Below, one piece after another: positions 8,883 to 17,885 of a stretch of 64,000 bases of DNA. The DNA is taken from positions 1,399,615-1,463,614 of the forward strand of contig CAVTAI010000017.1 in assembly GCA_963732655.1 (NCBI GenBank). The letters are read 5' to 3'. Position numbers and translations under genes: made by a program. The notes below the pieces were generated by a model that had not been told where the DNA came from, did not search any database, and saw nothing but the letters and a program-made list of their open reading frames with translations. This DNA comes from CAVTWS01 sp963732655. GTDB lineage: Bacteria; Actinomycetota; Acidimicrobiia; Acidimicrobiales; SHLQ01. Within the stretch, counting starts at the first letter, position 1. Each line of letters starts with the position of its first letter.

Positions 8883-9712
8883 GTATCCCATTGCGGCGAG
8901 TGGGCAGGATTGACGACGCGGCCGTCGGGCTTTGCGAGCTTGGCAATCTCGGCCATCTCGCCGGGCGTCAGCGTGAAGTCGAAGATCGCGAGATTGGCGG
9001 CGAGATGCGCCGGCGTCGCAGTGCGCGGGATCGGGATGATGTTCTGCTGCGCGAGATAACGCAGCGCGATTTGCGAGGCGCTTTTGCCGTGCGCCTTGCC
9101 GATGCGCTCCAGCGTCTCGTTGCCCGGCACCTTGCCGCGCGCGATCGGGCAATAGGCAGTCACCGAGAGACCGTGCTTCTTGCACGCGGCGATCACCTTG
9201 GTTTGGTCGAGGAAAGGATGAACCTCGATCTGGTTTGTCACCAGCGGTTCAGTTGCAAGCTTCACCGCTTCGTCGAGCATCGTGGTGGTGAAATTGGCGA
9301 CGCCGATGTGCTTGGTCTGGCCCTTCGTCTTGGCGCTGCACAGCGACTTGATGCTGTCGGTGAACGGGACCTTCGGATTGTTCCAGTGGATCAACAGGAG
9401 ATCGACCCACGGCAATTTGAGCTTCTTGAGGCTGTCGGCGACCGACGCTTCGAAGTCGCCAGGCGCGAGCTTGTCCCAGTAGACCTTGGTGGTGAGGAAC
9501 ACCTCCTCGCGCTTGAGCCCGGTGTCGGCGAGCCCCTGGTGCAGCCCCTCGCCGACCCATTCCTCATTGCCGTAGCGCTCGGCAGTGTCGAGATGACGGT
9601 ACCCGAGCTTGAGCGCGGTCTTCACGGTGTCGATGCACACCTGTTCTTTCAGGGTCATGGTGCCGAGCCCGATGGCCGGAATGCGGGCGCCGTTGGCTTC
9701 GATAACGGTCAT
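8879..9712 (-). CDS. Aldo/keto reductase
   Basis: 277 residues, intact. Catalytic Asp and Tyr in DTAERYGNE, Lys in TTKVYWD, His in LLLIHWNNP; cofactor-binding region IPIPRTATPAHLAAN. It is a paralogue of the reductase at 7383-8211 and runs in the same direction, separated by the LprI-like gene. Its stop codon lies inside a repeat remnant, so the original C-terminus may have been slightly different. Confidence 0.92.
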   Translation of the reverse strand: MTVIEANGARIPAIGLGTMTLKEQVCIDTVKTALKLGYRHLDTAERYGNEEWVGEGLHQGLADTGLKREEVFLTTKVYWDKLAPGDFEASVADSLKKLKLPWVDLLLIHWNNPKVPFTDSIKSLCSAKTKGQTKHIGVANFTTTMLDEAVKLATEPLVTNQIEVHPFLDQTKVIAACKKHGLSVTAYCPIARGKVPGNETLERIGKAHGKSASQIALRYLAQQNIIPIPRTATPAHLAANLAIFDFTLTPGEMAEIAKLAKPDGRVVNPAHSPQWDT

Positions 9713-9849
9713 AACGTTCTCACTCTCAGCTGATATCGATGAGGGGCGCCCACCGCTTGCGAGATGCCAGCCGGTGAAGGCATGAATGCAAAAGCAGGAA
9801 AGTCTAGCGGCGACCGGCGGATCGGGGCAATGGGCCAGTCAGACGCGGT

Positions 9850-10177
9850 TCAATGCCCGGCCTTGGCGGCACCGAGCACGGCGAACGCAACCTGCGGCGC
9901 TTTCTCGATCAGCTTCAGGAGCGCCCGCGCCGGGCCCACGCGGCGACCGCTTGCCTTGCTCCCAATTGCGCACGGTTTCAATCGGCACGCCGATCCGGGA
10001 CGCGAACTCGGCCTGGGTCAACCTGGTCTGCGCTCGCACGCCGCGGGCATAGGCTGCCGCGCCGGGATCGCTGCTATCGCCAGCGGCCGGGCGCGTCAGC
10101 GCCCGCTCGGTACCATCGGCCAGGATTTCCACAATCCGGCCATCGGCTTTTAGTCGAACGCGCATCATGGTGTTCAT
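9850..10177 (-). CDS. Helix-turn-helix (XRE/HigA-like) regulator (one frameshift)
   Basis: About 108 residues. The N-terminal 45 residues are a small beta region (RVRLKADGRIVEILADG), then an XRE helix-turn-helix: RLTQAEFASRIGVPIETVRN followed by WEQGKR. An extra G near 9934 breaks the frame after KRSPRG; in the repaired frame the tail is PARALLKLIEKAPQVAFAVL and the stop is at 9850. The layout resembles solitary HigA/MqsA-like antitoxins, but no toxin gene is adjacent, so a general regulator is as likely. Confidence 0.7.
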
Positions 10178-10272
10178 GGCCTATGTGATTCCCTCGAAAA
10201 GGCCAAGAACTCGTTGCCGCCCGGCGGGGCGCGAGCGGCCGATGCTGCCAATGATCCGGCCAGCCATCGGCG

Positions 10273-12148
10273 CTATCCCACCGCCGCGGTCGGCGCCGGC
10301 AGCAACGTGGTACCAGCCACCAGCATCTGGTCGATCGCCTCGGCCGTGGCCGGTTTGGCGAACAAGAAACCCTGCATTTCATTGCAGCCGGCGAGCCGCA
10401 ACAGCACCCGCTGCTCTTCGGTCTCGACCCCCTCGATCAATACGCTCATGCCCAGCGCCCGCCCCAGCGTCACGATCGCCTGGATGATCACGCCGGCGTT
10501 TGCCGATTGGTCGAGCGCCGCCACGAAGCCGCGGTCGATCTTGAGCCGGTCGAAGGGGAGCTGCTGCAAATAGGCAAGACTCGAATAGCCGGCGCCAAAA
10601 TCGTCGAGCGCCAGCTTGACCCCGAGGCGGCGCAAATCCTCCAGGCGGGCTTTGGCGGTCAAGGGATCGTCAATCAACACGCTTTCGGTGATCTCCAGCA
10701 CGACGCGGGAGGGATCGGCCTTGCTCTCGACCAGGACCTCGCGCACGAGCTCGACGAACCGGCGATTGCGCACCTGGACCGGCGACAGATTGACCGCCAC
10801 ATACAGCCCCGGCCAACGGGCGGCGTCGGCGAGCGCGCGGCGCAGCACCAACGCTCCGAGCTGATCCATCATTCCTGCTTCTTCCGCGACGCGGACGAAC
10901 AGGCCCGGCGGAATGTCGCCGCGGTTGGGATGGTTCCAGCGCAGCAGCGCTTCGACACCGACCATCTGACCGCTGTCGGCGCGGACGATCGGCTGGTAGT
11001 AGATATCGAAGGAACGGGTCGCAATCGCGCGCGACAGTTCGCGCTTGATGAACCGGCGCTCGTCGAAATCGCCCTCCATCATCGGAGAAAACTGCATGAC
11101 GAGGCCACGGCCGCGCTGCCTGGCAACACGCAGCGCGAGATCGGCGCGCCGCATCAGGTCTTCACGCGTGGTCCCATCCCGCGGCGCCACCGCTATTCCG
11201 GCGTTGGCGCTGACCTGGATCACCTGATCGATCCAGATGGCGCGCGAAATCGCATCGCGCGCCATCTGCGCGACGGCGAGCGCGCCATCGAGGTCGGTGG
11301 TGCAAATCACCAGCCCAAACTTGTCGCCGCGCACACGCGCGATCTGCACGCCGGACGGCACATCGCGTCGCAGCCGGATCGCAATTTCGGTGAGGACCTC
11401 GTCTTCCGCGGCGTCGCCGAGCGAATTCCTTCATCTCCTCGAAGCCACCGAGATCGATCAGCGCGATCACGATCATTTCCTCGGGACGCCGGGCGGCCAG
11501 GACTTGATCGACCATCTCCCGCATCCGGTACAGATTGGGCAATCCGGTGATGGCATCCTCGTAGGCAAGCCGGTGCACCTCGCGCGTGCTTTGGGCCAAC
11601 AGCGAGCCGAGCCGGCGCAATTGCCACGTCGCCAGAAAGGCGAAACCCAGGAGCGCGAGCGCGACCAGGATGCCGAACGGAAGCAACTGCACAAACGTCG
11701 CCGTCGCCGGCCGCTCCGGTTCCCAGGTGAACCAACCAACAATGCGGCCTTTGCCATCGACCAGGGACTGTGCCTCGCGCGCGCCTTCGGGCGGCGCTTC
11801 TGCGAGCCGCAGCCCCTTCAGCCCGGAGGCGTTCTCCAGGATGCGCAGCAGTTTCGGATCGACCTTGGCAAGACCAGGCGATACCGCCTGCAACGCCTCG
11901 ACCGCGCTGCGCAACGCCTGGCGATTGGCGCTTTCAAAGTGATCGTCCGCCTGCCGCACCAGCATGAAGCCAAGGATGCTGCACAGCACGGTGGCGGCGA
12001 TGACCACCATACCAAACGGCGATAGCAACCGGACCATCGCGGCATCGCCGCGGGGCAATTGCGCAACATCGCGCTGGCGGCCGCCAGGCGACGCGCCTTG
12101 GGCGCGCCGCGCCGATCCGTCGTCGGCACTCCCGTTACTCAATTCCAC
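10273..12148 (-). CDS. Membrane GGDEF-EAL protein with degenerate GGDEF (one frameshift)
   Basis: About 624 residues after repairing one base near 11427. Order: N-terminal helix (FGMVVIAATVLCSILGF), periplasmic region of about 110 residues, second helix (LLPFGILVALALLGFAFLA), GGDEF domain, EAL domain. The GGDEF motif reads RGDKF, so cyclase activity is unlikely. The EAL domain keeps EALLRW, the metal-binding Glu in EITES, DDFGAGYSSL and KIDRGF, so c-di-GMP phosphodiesterase activity is likely. A GTG start with CCGGAG seven bases upstream is used. It stands alone. Confidence 0.88.
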
Positions 12149-12284
12149 CGGATACTCCGGTTAAAGCCACACATCACAACGACTTTTTCCAAACGAAAGA
12201 GTTACGCTTGGATGGTAAACAAGCGATGAACCTCCGGCAGCCGGGTGCGCACAAATCCGCGAAAACGGGGCGACCGTCCGGGCG

Positions 12285-13692
12285 CTAACGCAGCCCGAAC
12301 CACAGGGTGGCAATGCCGAGGAACGCCAAGAAGCCGATCACATCGGTGACAGTCGTCACGAAAGGCCCGGACGAGACGGCCGGATCGACGCCGAGCCGGG
12401 TCAAAACAAGCGGAATCAAAATTCCGCCAAGGGCCGCCGCGGTCAGCACCGTGATCATCGCGAGTGCAATGACGAGCCCCAGACCGGTAACGCCGAACCA
12501 AGACGCCGCGACGACGCCCAGAATACTCGCGAACACAAAGCCGTTCATCAGGCCGACCAACAGCTCGCGCCGGACGATCCGCTTGGTGTTGATACTCGAC
12601 AATTCACGGGTGGCAAGTGCGCGCACGGTCACGGTCATGGTCTGAGTGCCGGCATTGCCGCCCATGCTGGCGACGATCGGCATCAGGACCGCCAATGCCA
12701 CCATCTTGGCGATGGCATCCTCGAAATTGCTGATCACCCACGCCGACACCAGCGCGCACATCAGATTGGCGAGCAGCCATGGGAACCGGCTTTTGACGAT
12801 CGTCCAGACCGAGTCCGACAATTCCTCTTCGCCGCGCACGCCGCCGAGCGCCTTGATGTCCTCCTCGGCCTCCTCCTCGATGACATCCACGATGTCGTCG
12901 AAGGTGATGACGCCCACCAGCCGATCGTCGCCGTCGATCACCGGCGTCGACACCAGGTCGTAGCGCTCGAACACACGCGCGACCGCTTCCTGATCGTCGG
13001 TGGCGCGGACCGGGCGCAAGTCCTCGTCGAACAGATCGCGGACCGGAACCGGCCGCTTGGTCCGCAGCAGCCGGTCGAGCGCGACCACGCCGTGCAACCT
13101 TTGGTCGGCATCGACCACGTAGATCTCCCAGAAGCGGTCTGGAAGATCGGCCGTTTCGCGCATGTAGTCGATGGTTTGCCCGACCGTCCAATCCGGCTTG
13201 ACGGCGATGAACTCGTCCTGCATTCGCCGCCCGGCGGAATCTTCCGGATAGTCGAGACTGCGCTTGAGCGCGACGCGCTCGATCAGCGGCAACTGCTCGA
13301 GGATTTCGGCCTGATCTTCCTTCGGCAAATCCTCCAGGATCGCGACCGCGTCGTCGCTGTCGAGGTCGCGCACGCCCTCGGCGACGGTTTCCGGCGGGAG
13401 CTCCTCGAGAATTTCCTCGCGAACCGTGTCGTCGACTTCGATCAGCGCCGTGAAGTCGAAATCCGCGCCCCATCAGCGCGACGAGGCGCGGCCGCATCTC
13501 CGGATCCAGAGCCTCGATGACGTCGCCGACGTCAGCTTCATGGAGGTCGCCGACCAGGTCTCGCAACGCCGCCGCGTCGCCGGCCTCGAGCGCCTTGACG
13601 ACCCGCTCGACATAGTCTTCGCGCAACGTCCCGTCTGCCGCACGTGGCGCGGCAGAGGACGGCGTTGCGGCGATGTCGTTGTGATCGAGCAT
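12285..13692 (-). CDS. mgtE: Magnesium transporter MgtE (one frameshift)
   Basis: About 468 residues after a one-base repair near 13467. Domain order is the cytoplasmic N domain (repeated acidic helices, ETVAEG / LDSDDAVAILEDLPKED), two CBS domains (EIYVVDADQRLHGVV; DLVSTPVIDGDDRLVGVIT), plug helix, then five membrane helices with the signature SMGGNAGTQTMTV, where the conserved Asn and Gly line the Mg2+ pathway. No leader resembling a known Mg2+ riboswitch was recognised in the 160 bases upstream. Confidence 0.92.
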
Positions 13693-13904
13693 GCCGAACC
13701 TTGGCGCGACTGTTGGGGGGCGTGCGCGTGCTTGTACGCCGCGATAACGACAGTGGCAATGCAGCCACAGCTCGCACAAATCTCACCGATTTCACTGGAT
13801 TAAGCGGCCATTAAGTTGCGGCCCATAGTCTCCCGATACAGTGTGGAACTGTGGTCGTCCGGGAACCTCTCCGGGCTGTCGACTGGCGGGGGCCTACCAG
13901 ACGC

Positions 13905-15353
13905 ATGCGTCGTGTTGCGTATTTTGGACTGCTGGCATGGTTCATCACCGCAGCCCCGGTCTTGGCATCTGAGTGTCCCGGCAATCCTGGCGCCTTAGGC
14001 ACCAGCCGTACGCTCGTGGTCGATCCCACGACGCATAATTTGTTGGGCGGGTTCCAGTATCGGGAATCGTTACCGCTGAACGACAAAGAAGTCGTCATCA
14101 CCTTCGATGACGGACCGCTACCGCCCTACAGCAGCCGCATCCTCGACATCCTGGCGCAGGAATGTGTCAAAGCGACTTTCTTCATGGTCGGGCGCATGGC
14201 TCGCGCCTTCCCTCGCATTGTTCGCCGCGTCCACGATGAAGGCCACACCCTCGCCAACCACAGCCAGAACCATCCGTTCAACTTCCACACCATGGCAGTG
14301 ACCGACGCCGCAGTCGAAATCGACAGTGGCTTCGACTCCATTGCGGCCGCCGTCGGCGATCCCGCCAAGGTTGCGCCGTTCTTCCGTTTTCCCGGACTGC
14401 ACCGGCAGGAGTCGGTCGAGCGCTATCTGGCCTCGAAAAAAGTCATGAGCTGGAGCGTGGATTTCATGGCCGACGACTGGACGCGCATCAATTCGCGCGA
14501 GGTCGTCCGGCGGGCGCTGGCCCGGCTGGAAGCCAAAGGCAAAGGCATCCTTCTGCTGCACGACATCCAGCCCGCGACCGCCCTCGGACTGCAGAGCCTG
14601 CTGCAAGAGCTCAAGGTTCGCGGTTACCGCGTGGTGCACGTGGTCCCCTCCGGCGCCGAGCGACCGCCGACCGTCACAACCGCCGACCAATGGCTGGTGC
14701 GCCATCCTCCGACTGCGCAGCGCGAGCCGAATGTTTGGCCCCATCCCTTCCCGCACCGAGCCCGGGCAGCAAACACGGTCACGGAAGCCCCGAGCGTGAT
14801 GAGCTTCGGCGCCGGCACGCCCGACGACGCGGTTCCGGTCACACTGGTGCCATCGGCGGAGGAGACGCTGCGGGGCGACGACGGCGCGATCACGCTGCCG
14901 ACCGCCTGGCCGGACGAAGTCTTCACCATCGTCGCGTTGCCCGCGGTCGATACCCTGCCGGCCCCGGCGGCCGACCATTTCCGCTACGATCGCAAGCCCC
15001 CTCGTCGCGCCAAGCGGGACAAGCGCCGCGTGGCGCAGGAGATCAGTGGCGCTGCCGATACGGATATCACCGGCGCGATCACCCCTCGCCGAGAGCCGAA
15101 AGCCGCCAAAACCGAGACCGGTGGCAAACCCAGCCGCGGCGGCGCGAGGTCGGAGATTCGCGAACGGAGCGCCCCCAAGGGGCAGTCCGGCCATCAAATC
15201 CAGATCCCACGGCCGACCGCAGAGTCTGGCGCCAGGACGCTAACCCGGCCCGCGGTCACCTTTGGCCAGCAGCGCCGCGCGGCGCCGGCGGAATTACTGC
15301 TGGCTCGAGAAATAGGCAAAGGCTCCGAGGGGAAGCCCGGAGCCTTTACTTAG
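13905..15353 (+). CDS. Secreted polysaccharide deacetylase (NodB domain) with long disordered tail
   Basis: 482 residues from ATG 13905, which begins a signal peptide (VAYFGLLAWFITAAPVLA). The NodB homology domain spans about residues 55-260: TFDDGP holds the catalytic Asp and a metal Asp, NHSQNHP the metal His pair, RFPG and LLHDI follow. It should remove acetyl groups from a cell-surface polysaccharide. Residues 270-482 are rich in Pro, Arg and Ala and look disordered; their last codons form one arm of a terminator hairpin. An alternative GTG start at 13851 would put 18 residues before the signal peptide. Confidence 0.86.
   Translation: MRRVAYFGLLAWFITAAPVLASECPGNPGALGTSRTLVVDPTTHNLLGGFQYRESLPLNDKEVVITFDDGPLPPYSSRILDILAQECVKATFFMVGRMARAFPRIVRRVHDEGHTLANHSQNHPFNFHTMAVTDAAVEIDSGFDSIAAAVGDPAKVAPFFRFPGLHRQESVERYLASKKVMSWSVDFMADDWTRINSREVVRRALARLEAKGKGILLLHDIQPATALGLQSLLQELKVRGYRVVHVVPSGAERPPTVTTADQWLVRHPPTAQREPNVWPHPFPHRARAANTVTEAPSVMSFGAGTPDDAVPVTLVPSAEETLRGDDGAITLPTAWPDEVFTIVALPAVDTLPAPAADHFRYDRKPPRRAKRDKRRVAQEISGAADTDITGAITPRREPKAAKTETGGKPSRGGARSEIRERSAPKGQSGHQIQIPRPTAESGARTLTRPAVTFGQQRRAAPAELLLAREIGKGSEGKPGAFT
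15318..15347 (-). terminator. Hairpin terminator between converging genes
   Basis: AAAGGCTCC / GGAGCCTTT stem with a 12-base loop. It overlaps the last codons of the deacetylase gene and lies 21 bases past the stop of the peptide gene at 15368, so it most likely ends transcription of the latter on the minus strand. Confidence 0.65.
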
Positions 15354-15367
15354 TCGGAGTCGCCGGA

Positions 15368-15598
15368 TTAGAGGCAGCCGCCGCCGAGACCCTTGATGGC
15401 TCCGCAGATGCCGCCGACGCCGATCGCAAATCCACCAACGCCGTCGATGGCCACGCCGAACCCGATGCCAAGGTCTTTCGCGCCAACGATGATGGTGACG
15501 GGACCGATTTTCACTTCCGCGCCACCGCTCACCTGCTCGATTTCATCCATCGACAGTTCGCGGACGTTGGCGTTTGCCGTGCTGAGAGTGCTGTTCAT
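15368..15598 (-). CDS. Double-glycine-leader bacteriocin-like peptide
   Basis: 76 residues. The first 26 form a classic double-glycine leader ending VRELSMDEIEQVSGG, matching the L-S-x2-E-[IL]-x2-[IV]-x-GG pattern cut by C39-peptidase exporters. The 50-residue core (starting AEVKIGPVTIIVGAKDLGIG) is rich in Gly, Ile, Val and small residues with several GxxxG-like spacings and two Cys near the end (GGICGAIKGLGGGCL). This fits a class II bacteriocin/microcin-like or signalling peptide. GGAG lies nine bases before the ATG at 15598. No C39 exporter or immunity gene was found in the window. A CRP-like palindrome lies about 86 bases upstream. Confidence 0.72.
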   Translation of the reverse strand: MNSTLSTANANVRELSMDEIEQVSGGAEVKIGPVTIIVGAKDLGIGFGVAIDGVGGFAIGVGGICGAIKGLGGGCL

Positions 15599-15676
15599 GA
15601 TAGTGCTCCACTGATTTGAAGCCCGAGACCATCCCGGGGTCATGCATGCACCATCGTTCAACCCACCGCCCTGCGC

Positions 15677-15692
15677 TGTGACGGCTGTCACA
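15677..15692. promoter_or_regulatory. CRP/FNR-like operator TGTGA-N6-TCACA upstream of GG-peptide gene 15368
   Basis: TGTGACGGCTGTCACA, a match to the TGTGA-N6-TCACA half-site arrangement of CRP-type regulators, centred about 86 bases upstream of the ATG at 15598. Two nearly identical sites precede the other two GG-leader genes. Confidence 0.6.
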
Positions 15693-15918
15693 GATCGTCG
15701 AGTTTCTGCTGCCGGGGGAGCAGCTCACCTCAGCGCATGTCTTGCGTCGGACTACGCTCGATGGAAAAATCCGCGGCGCTCAGCTGTGACCCTGACGGCG
15801 CTCAATGGCCGCTGCGACATAATGTTGATCGGGCAACAACCATGAATTCAAAACGCGAAGAACCGACGCTGTGGCCAGCGCCGGTTCTGCTTGGAAACAA
15901 TCGGTTTGGGCCGACGAA

Positions 15919-16095
15919 TTACACGCCGAGGGTATACCGGGCGAACACGTCCTTGAACGTCCAGTCGGCCGGGCCGACGATCGGGCCGGGCAGCTTCGGC
16001 AACCGGATGCAGCCGTCGATGACGCCGCCGTTCACCAGATCCAATTCCGCGTCCTGCAACGGACGGATGGCTTCGTTCGAGATAGTCTTGCGCAT
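15919..16095 (-). CDS. Short double-glycine-leader peptide, copy 1
   Basis: 58 codons, below many gene-caller limits. The leader ends LQDAELDLVNGG (24 residues), close to the double-glycine consensus, followed by a 34-residue core beginning VIDGCIRLPKLPGPIVGPAD with one Cys, a Pro-rich middle and an aromatic end (WTFKDVFARYTLGV). GGGAGA lies six bases before the ATG, a strong ribosome binding site. No known bacteriocin family was recognised. It is co-oriented with the peptide gene at 15368 and shares its type of upstream operator. Confidence 0.72.
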   Translation of the reverse strand: MRKTISNEAIRPLQDAELDLVNGGVIDGCIRLPKLPGPIVGPADWTFKDVFARYTLGV

Positions 16096-16183
16096 GGTGG
16101 TCTCCCTTTGAGGTCTGATCCAATCCGGCGCGGGCTCGTCCCATCACCGTTGACCCACCATTCCAAATCGGCCGATGCGCGGC

Positions 16184-16199
16184 TGTGACGGCCATCACA
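16184..16199. promoter_or_regulatory. CRP/FNR-like operator upstream of GG-peptide copy 1
   Basis: TGTGACGGCCATCACA, a near-perfect inverted repeat centred about 96 bases upstream of the ATG at 16095. Between operator and gene lies a stretch reading GGTGGGTCAACGGTGATGG on the minus strand, also found in similar form upstream of the 15368 gene. Confidence 0.6.
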
Positions 16200-16326
16200 A
16201 AAGTGCGGATCGTCGACCCATTTTCGCAACGGCCGCAGATGAGTGCGCGCGTCACGTAAAACGCGAAGAACCGACGCTGTGGCCAGCGCCGGTTCTGCTT
16301 GGAAACAATCGGTTTGGGCCGACGAA

Positions 16327-16503
16327 TTACACGCCGAGGGTATACCGGGCGAACACGTCCTTGAACGTCCAGTCGGCCGGGCCGACGATCGGGCCGGGCA
16401 GCTTCGGCAACCGGATGCAGCCGTCGATGACGCCGCCGTTCACCAGATCCAATTCCGCGTCCTGCAACGGACGGATGGCTTCGTTCGAGATAGTCTTGCG
16501 CAT
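16327..16503 (-). CDS. Short double-glycine-leader peptide, copy 2
   Basis: 58 codons, identical in protein sequence to the gene at 15919-16095. The ribosome binding site GGGAGA and spacing are also the same. Two identical copies suggest a dosage effect or a very recent duplication. Confidence 0.72.
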   Translation of the reverse strand: MRKTISNEAIRPLQDAELDLVNGGVIDGCIRLPKLPGPIVGPADWTFKDVFARYTLGV

Positions 16504-16591
16504 GGTGGTCTCCCTTTGAGGTCTGATCCAATCCGGCGCGGGCTCGCCCCATCACCGTTGACCCACCATTCCAAATCGGCCGACGCGCGGC

Positions 16592-16607
16592 TGTGACAGC
16601 CATCACA
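16592..16607. promoter_or_regulatory. CRP/FNR-like operator upstream of GG-peptide copy 2
   Basis: TGTGACAGCCATCACA, the counterpart of the site at 16184; one base of the six-base spacer differs while both half-sites are kept. Confidence 0.6.
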
Positions 16608-16755
16608 AAAGTGCGGATATCGCCTCCGGCCGGGACCGGGAGAAGCCGCAGCTTTTCAACAGACCTTGGCTGGCGAATAGGCAAGCCCGCCCGAATTGCC
16701 TAGTCTTCGGGCATTCCCCTGATGCAACATGCTGAAAGGGGCAAAAACTTTGGGC

Positions 16756-16771
16756 TGGCACGCGGATTGCT
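16756..16771 (+). promoter_or_regulatory. Sigma-54 (-24/-12) promoter
   Basis: TGGCACGCGGATTGCT matches the TGGCAC-N5-TTGCW consensus exactly, with GG and GC at the right spacing. It lies about 50 bases before the ATG of the NitT/TauT receptor gene (16820), on the same strand, so transcription would begin near 16782. It implies control by RpoN and an enhancer-binding protein such as NtrC. Confidence 0.75.
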
Positions 16772-16819
16772 GAGCGAAATCGTGCAATCGGCCGATTTGG
16801 CCACATGGGAGCGTCAACG

Positions 16820-17834
16820 ATGGTGGCGATCAGGTTTTTCGCAATGGCGGTGGTGGTGCTCGCGGCCATCTGCGCCAGGCCGGTGTCTGCACAGACCAAT
16901 CTCAAGTTCGCCCTCGACTGGAAGTTCGAGGGGCCGTCGGCGCCTTACTTCGTCGCGATCGACAAGGGCTACTACAAGGCCGAGGGCCTCAACGTCACGA
17001 TCGACTCCGGACCCGGCTCGGTCGCCGGCATCGCCCGCGTCGCCGCCGGCACCTATCCGATCGGCTTCTTCGACATCAACTCGCTGGTCAAGTTCCAGGA
17101 CCAGAACCCGGACAAGAAGGTCCAGGCGGTGTTGATGATCTACGACAAGCCGCCGTTCGCGATCGCGACGACAGCCAAGACCGGCATCGCCAAGCCGAAG
17201 GATCTCGAGGGCAAGGATGCTCGGCGCGCCGGCGGCCGACGGCGCCTTCGCGCAGTGGAAGGCGTTCGTGAAGGAGAACGGGATCGACGCATCCAAGGTG
17301 AAGATCGAGAACGTCGGCTTCCCCGTGCGCGAGCCGATGCTCGCCGACGGCAAGGTCGACGCCATCACCGGCTTCTCGTTCTCGATGCACTACAATCTGC
17401 TGCAAAAGGGCCTCAAGCCCGAGGACATCAAGACCATGCTGATGGCGGACCACGGCCTCGTGCTCTACGGCAACGCCATCATGGTCAATCCGGACTTCGC
17501 CAAGGCCAATCCGAAGGTGGTCGCGGGCTTCGTGCGCGCGACCATCAAGGGCGTGCTCGACACCATCAAGGACCCCGACGCCGCGATCAAGTCGGTGATG
17601 AAGCGCAACGAGACCGGCAGCGAGGATCGAGCTCGACCGGCTGCAAGATGTCGCTGCGCGACAATTTCGTCACGCCCTGGGTGAAGGCCAACGGCTTCGG
17701 CGGCGTCGACATGGCGCGGCTCGCCAAGTCGATCGACCAGATCGCCGCTGACCTACGACTTCAAGAACCGGCCGAAGGCCGAAGACATCTTCACCAGCCA
17801 ATATCTGCCGCCGGCCGCCGAGCGGAAGTTGTGA
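16820..17834 (+). CDS. NitT/TauT-type ABC transporter substrate-binding protein (several frameshifts)
   Basis: About 337 residues when at least three one-base shifts (near 17215, 17620 and 17750) are repaired. A signal peptide (FFAMAVVVLAAICARPVSAQ) is followed by the NMT1/SsuA-like fold: LKFALDWKFEGPSAPYFVA, DKGYYKAEGLNVTIDSGPGS, YPIGFFDIN and, later, FSFSMHYNLLQKGL. The end in the repaired frame reads SQYLPPAAERKL then TGA at 17834. GGGAG precedes ATG 16820 at good distance. It is the first gene of a three-gene operon under a sigma-54-type promoter. Ligand unknown; thiamine precursor, sulfonate, nitrate and amide compounds are used by relatives. Confidence 0.85.
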
Positions 17835-17885
17835 TCGGCTGAAGCTTTCTGTCGTCATCACCGGGAGACGGAAGCAAGGCTGGGC

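Larger units (their letters stand above)
15850..16210 (-). repeat. Tandem duplication, copy 1
   Basis: 361 bases repeated almost perfectly at 16258-16618 (offset 408, 47 unrelated bases between). The unit holds one complete peptide gene with its promoter region and CRP-like palindrome. Only a few base differences are seen, all in the upstream region, so the coding copies are identical. Confidence 0.93.
16258..16618 (-). repeat. Tandem duplication, copy 2
   Basis: Second copy of the 361-base unit at 15850-16210, in direct orientation. It is the upstream copy with respect to the minus-strand transcript. Confidence 0.93.

Noticed and set aside
13693..13850. Possible Mg2+-sensing leader before mgtE
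   Set aside because: I could not identify the conserved core of a known Mg2+ riboswitch in these bases.
15848..16684. 278-codon minus-strand open frame across the tandem duplication
   Set aside because: It is in a different frame from the double-glycine peptides, repeats its own sequence because of the duplication, and lacks a ribosome binding site.
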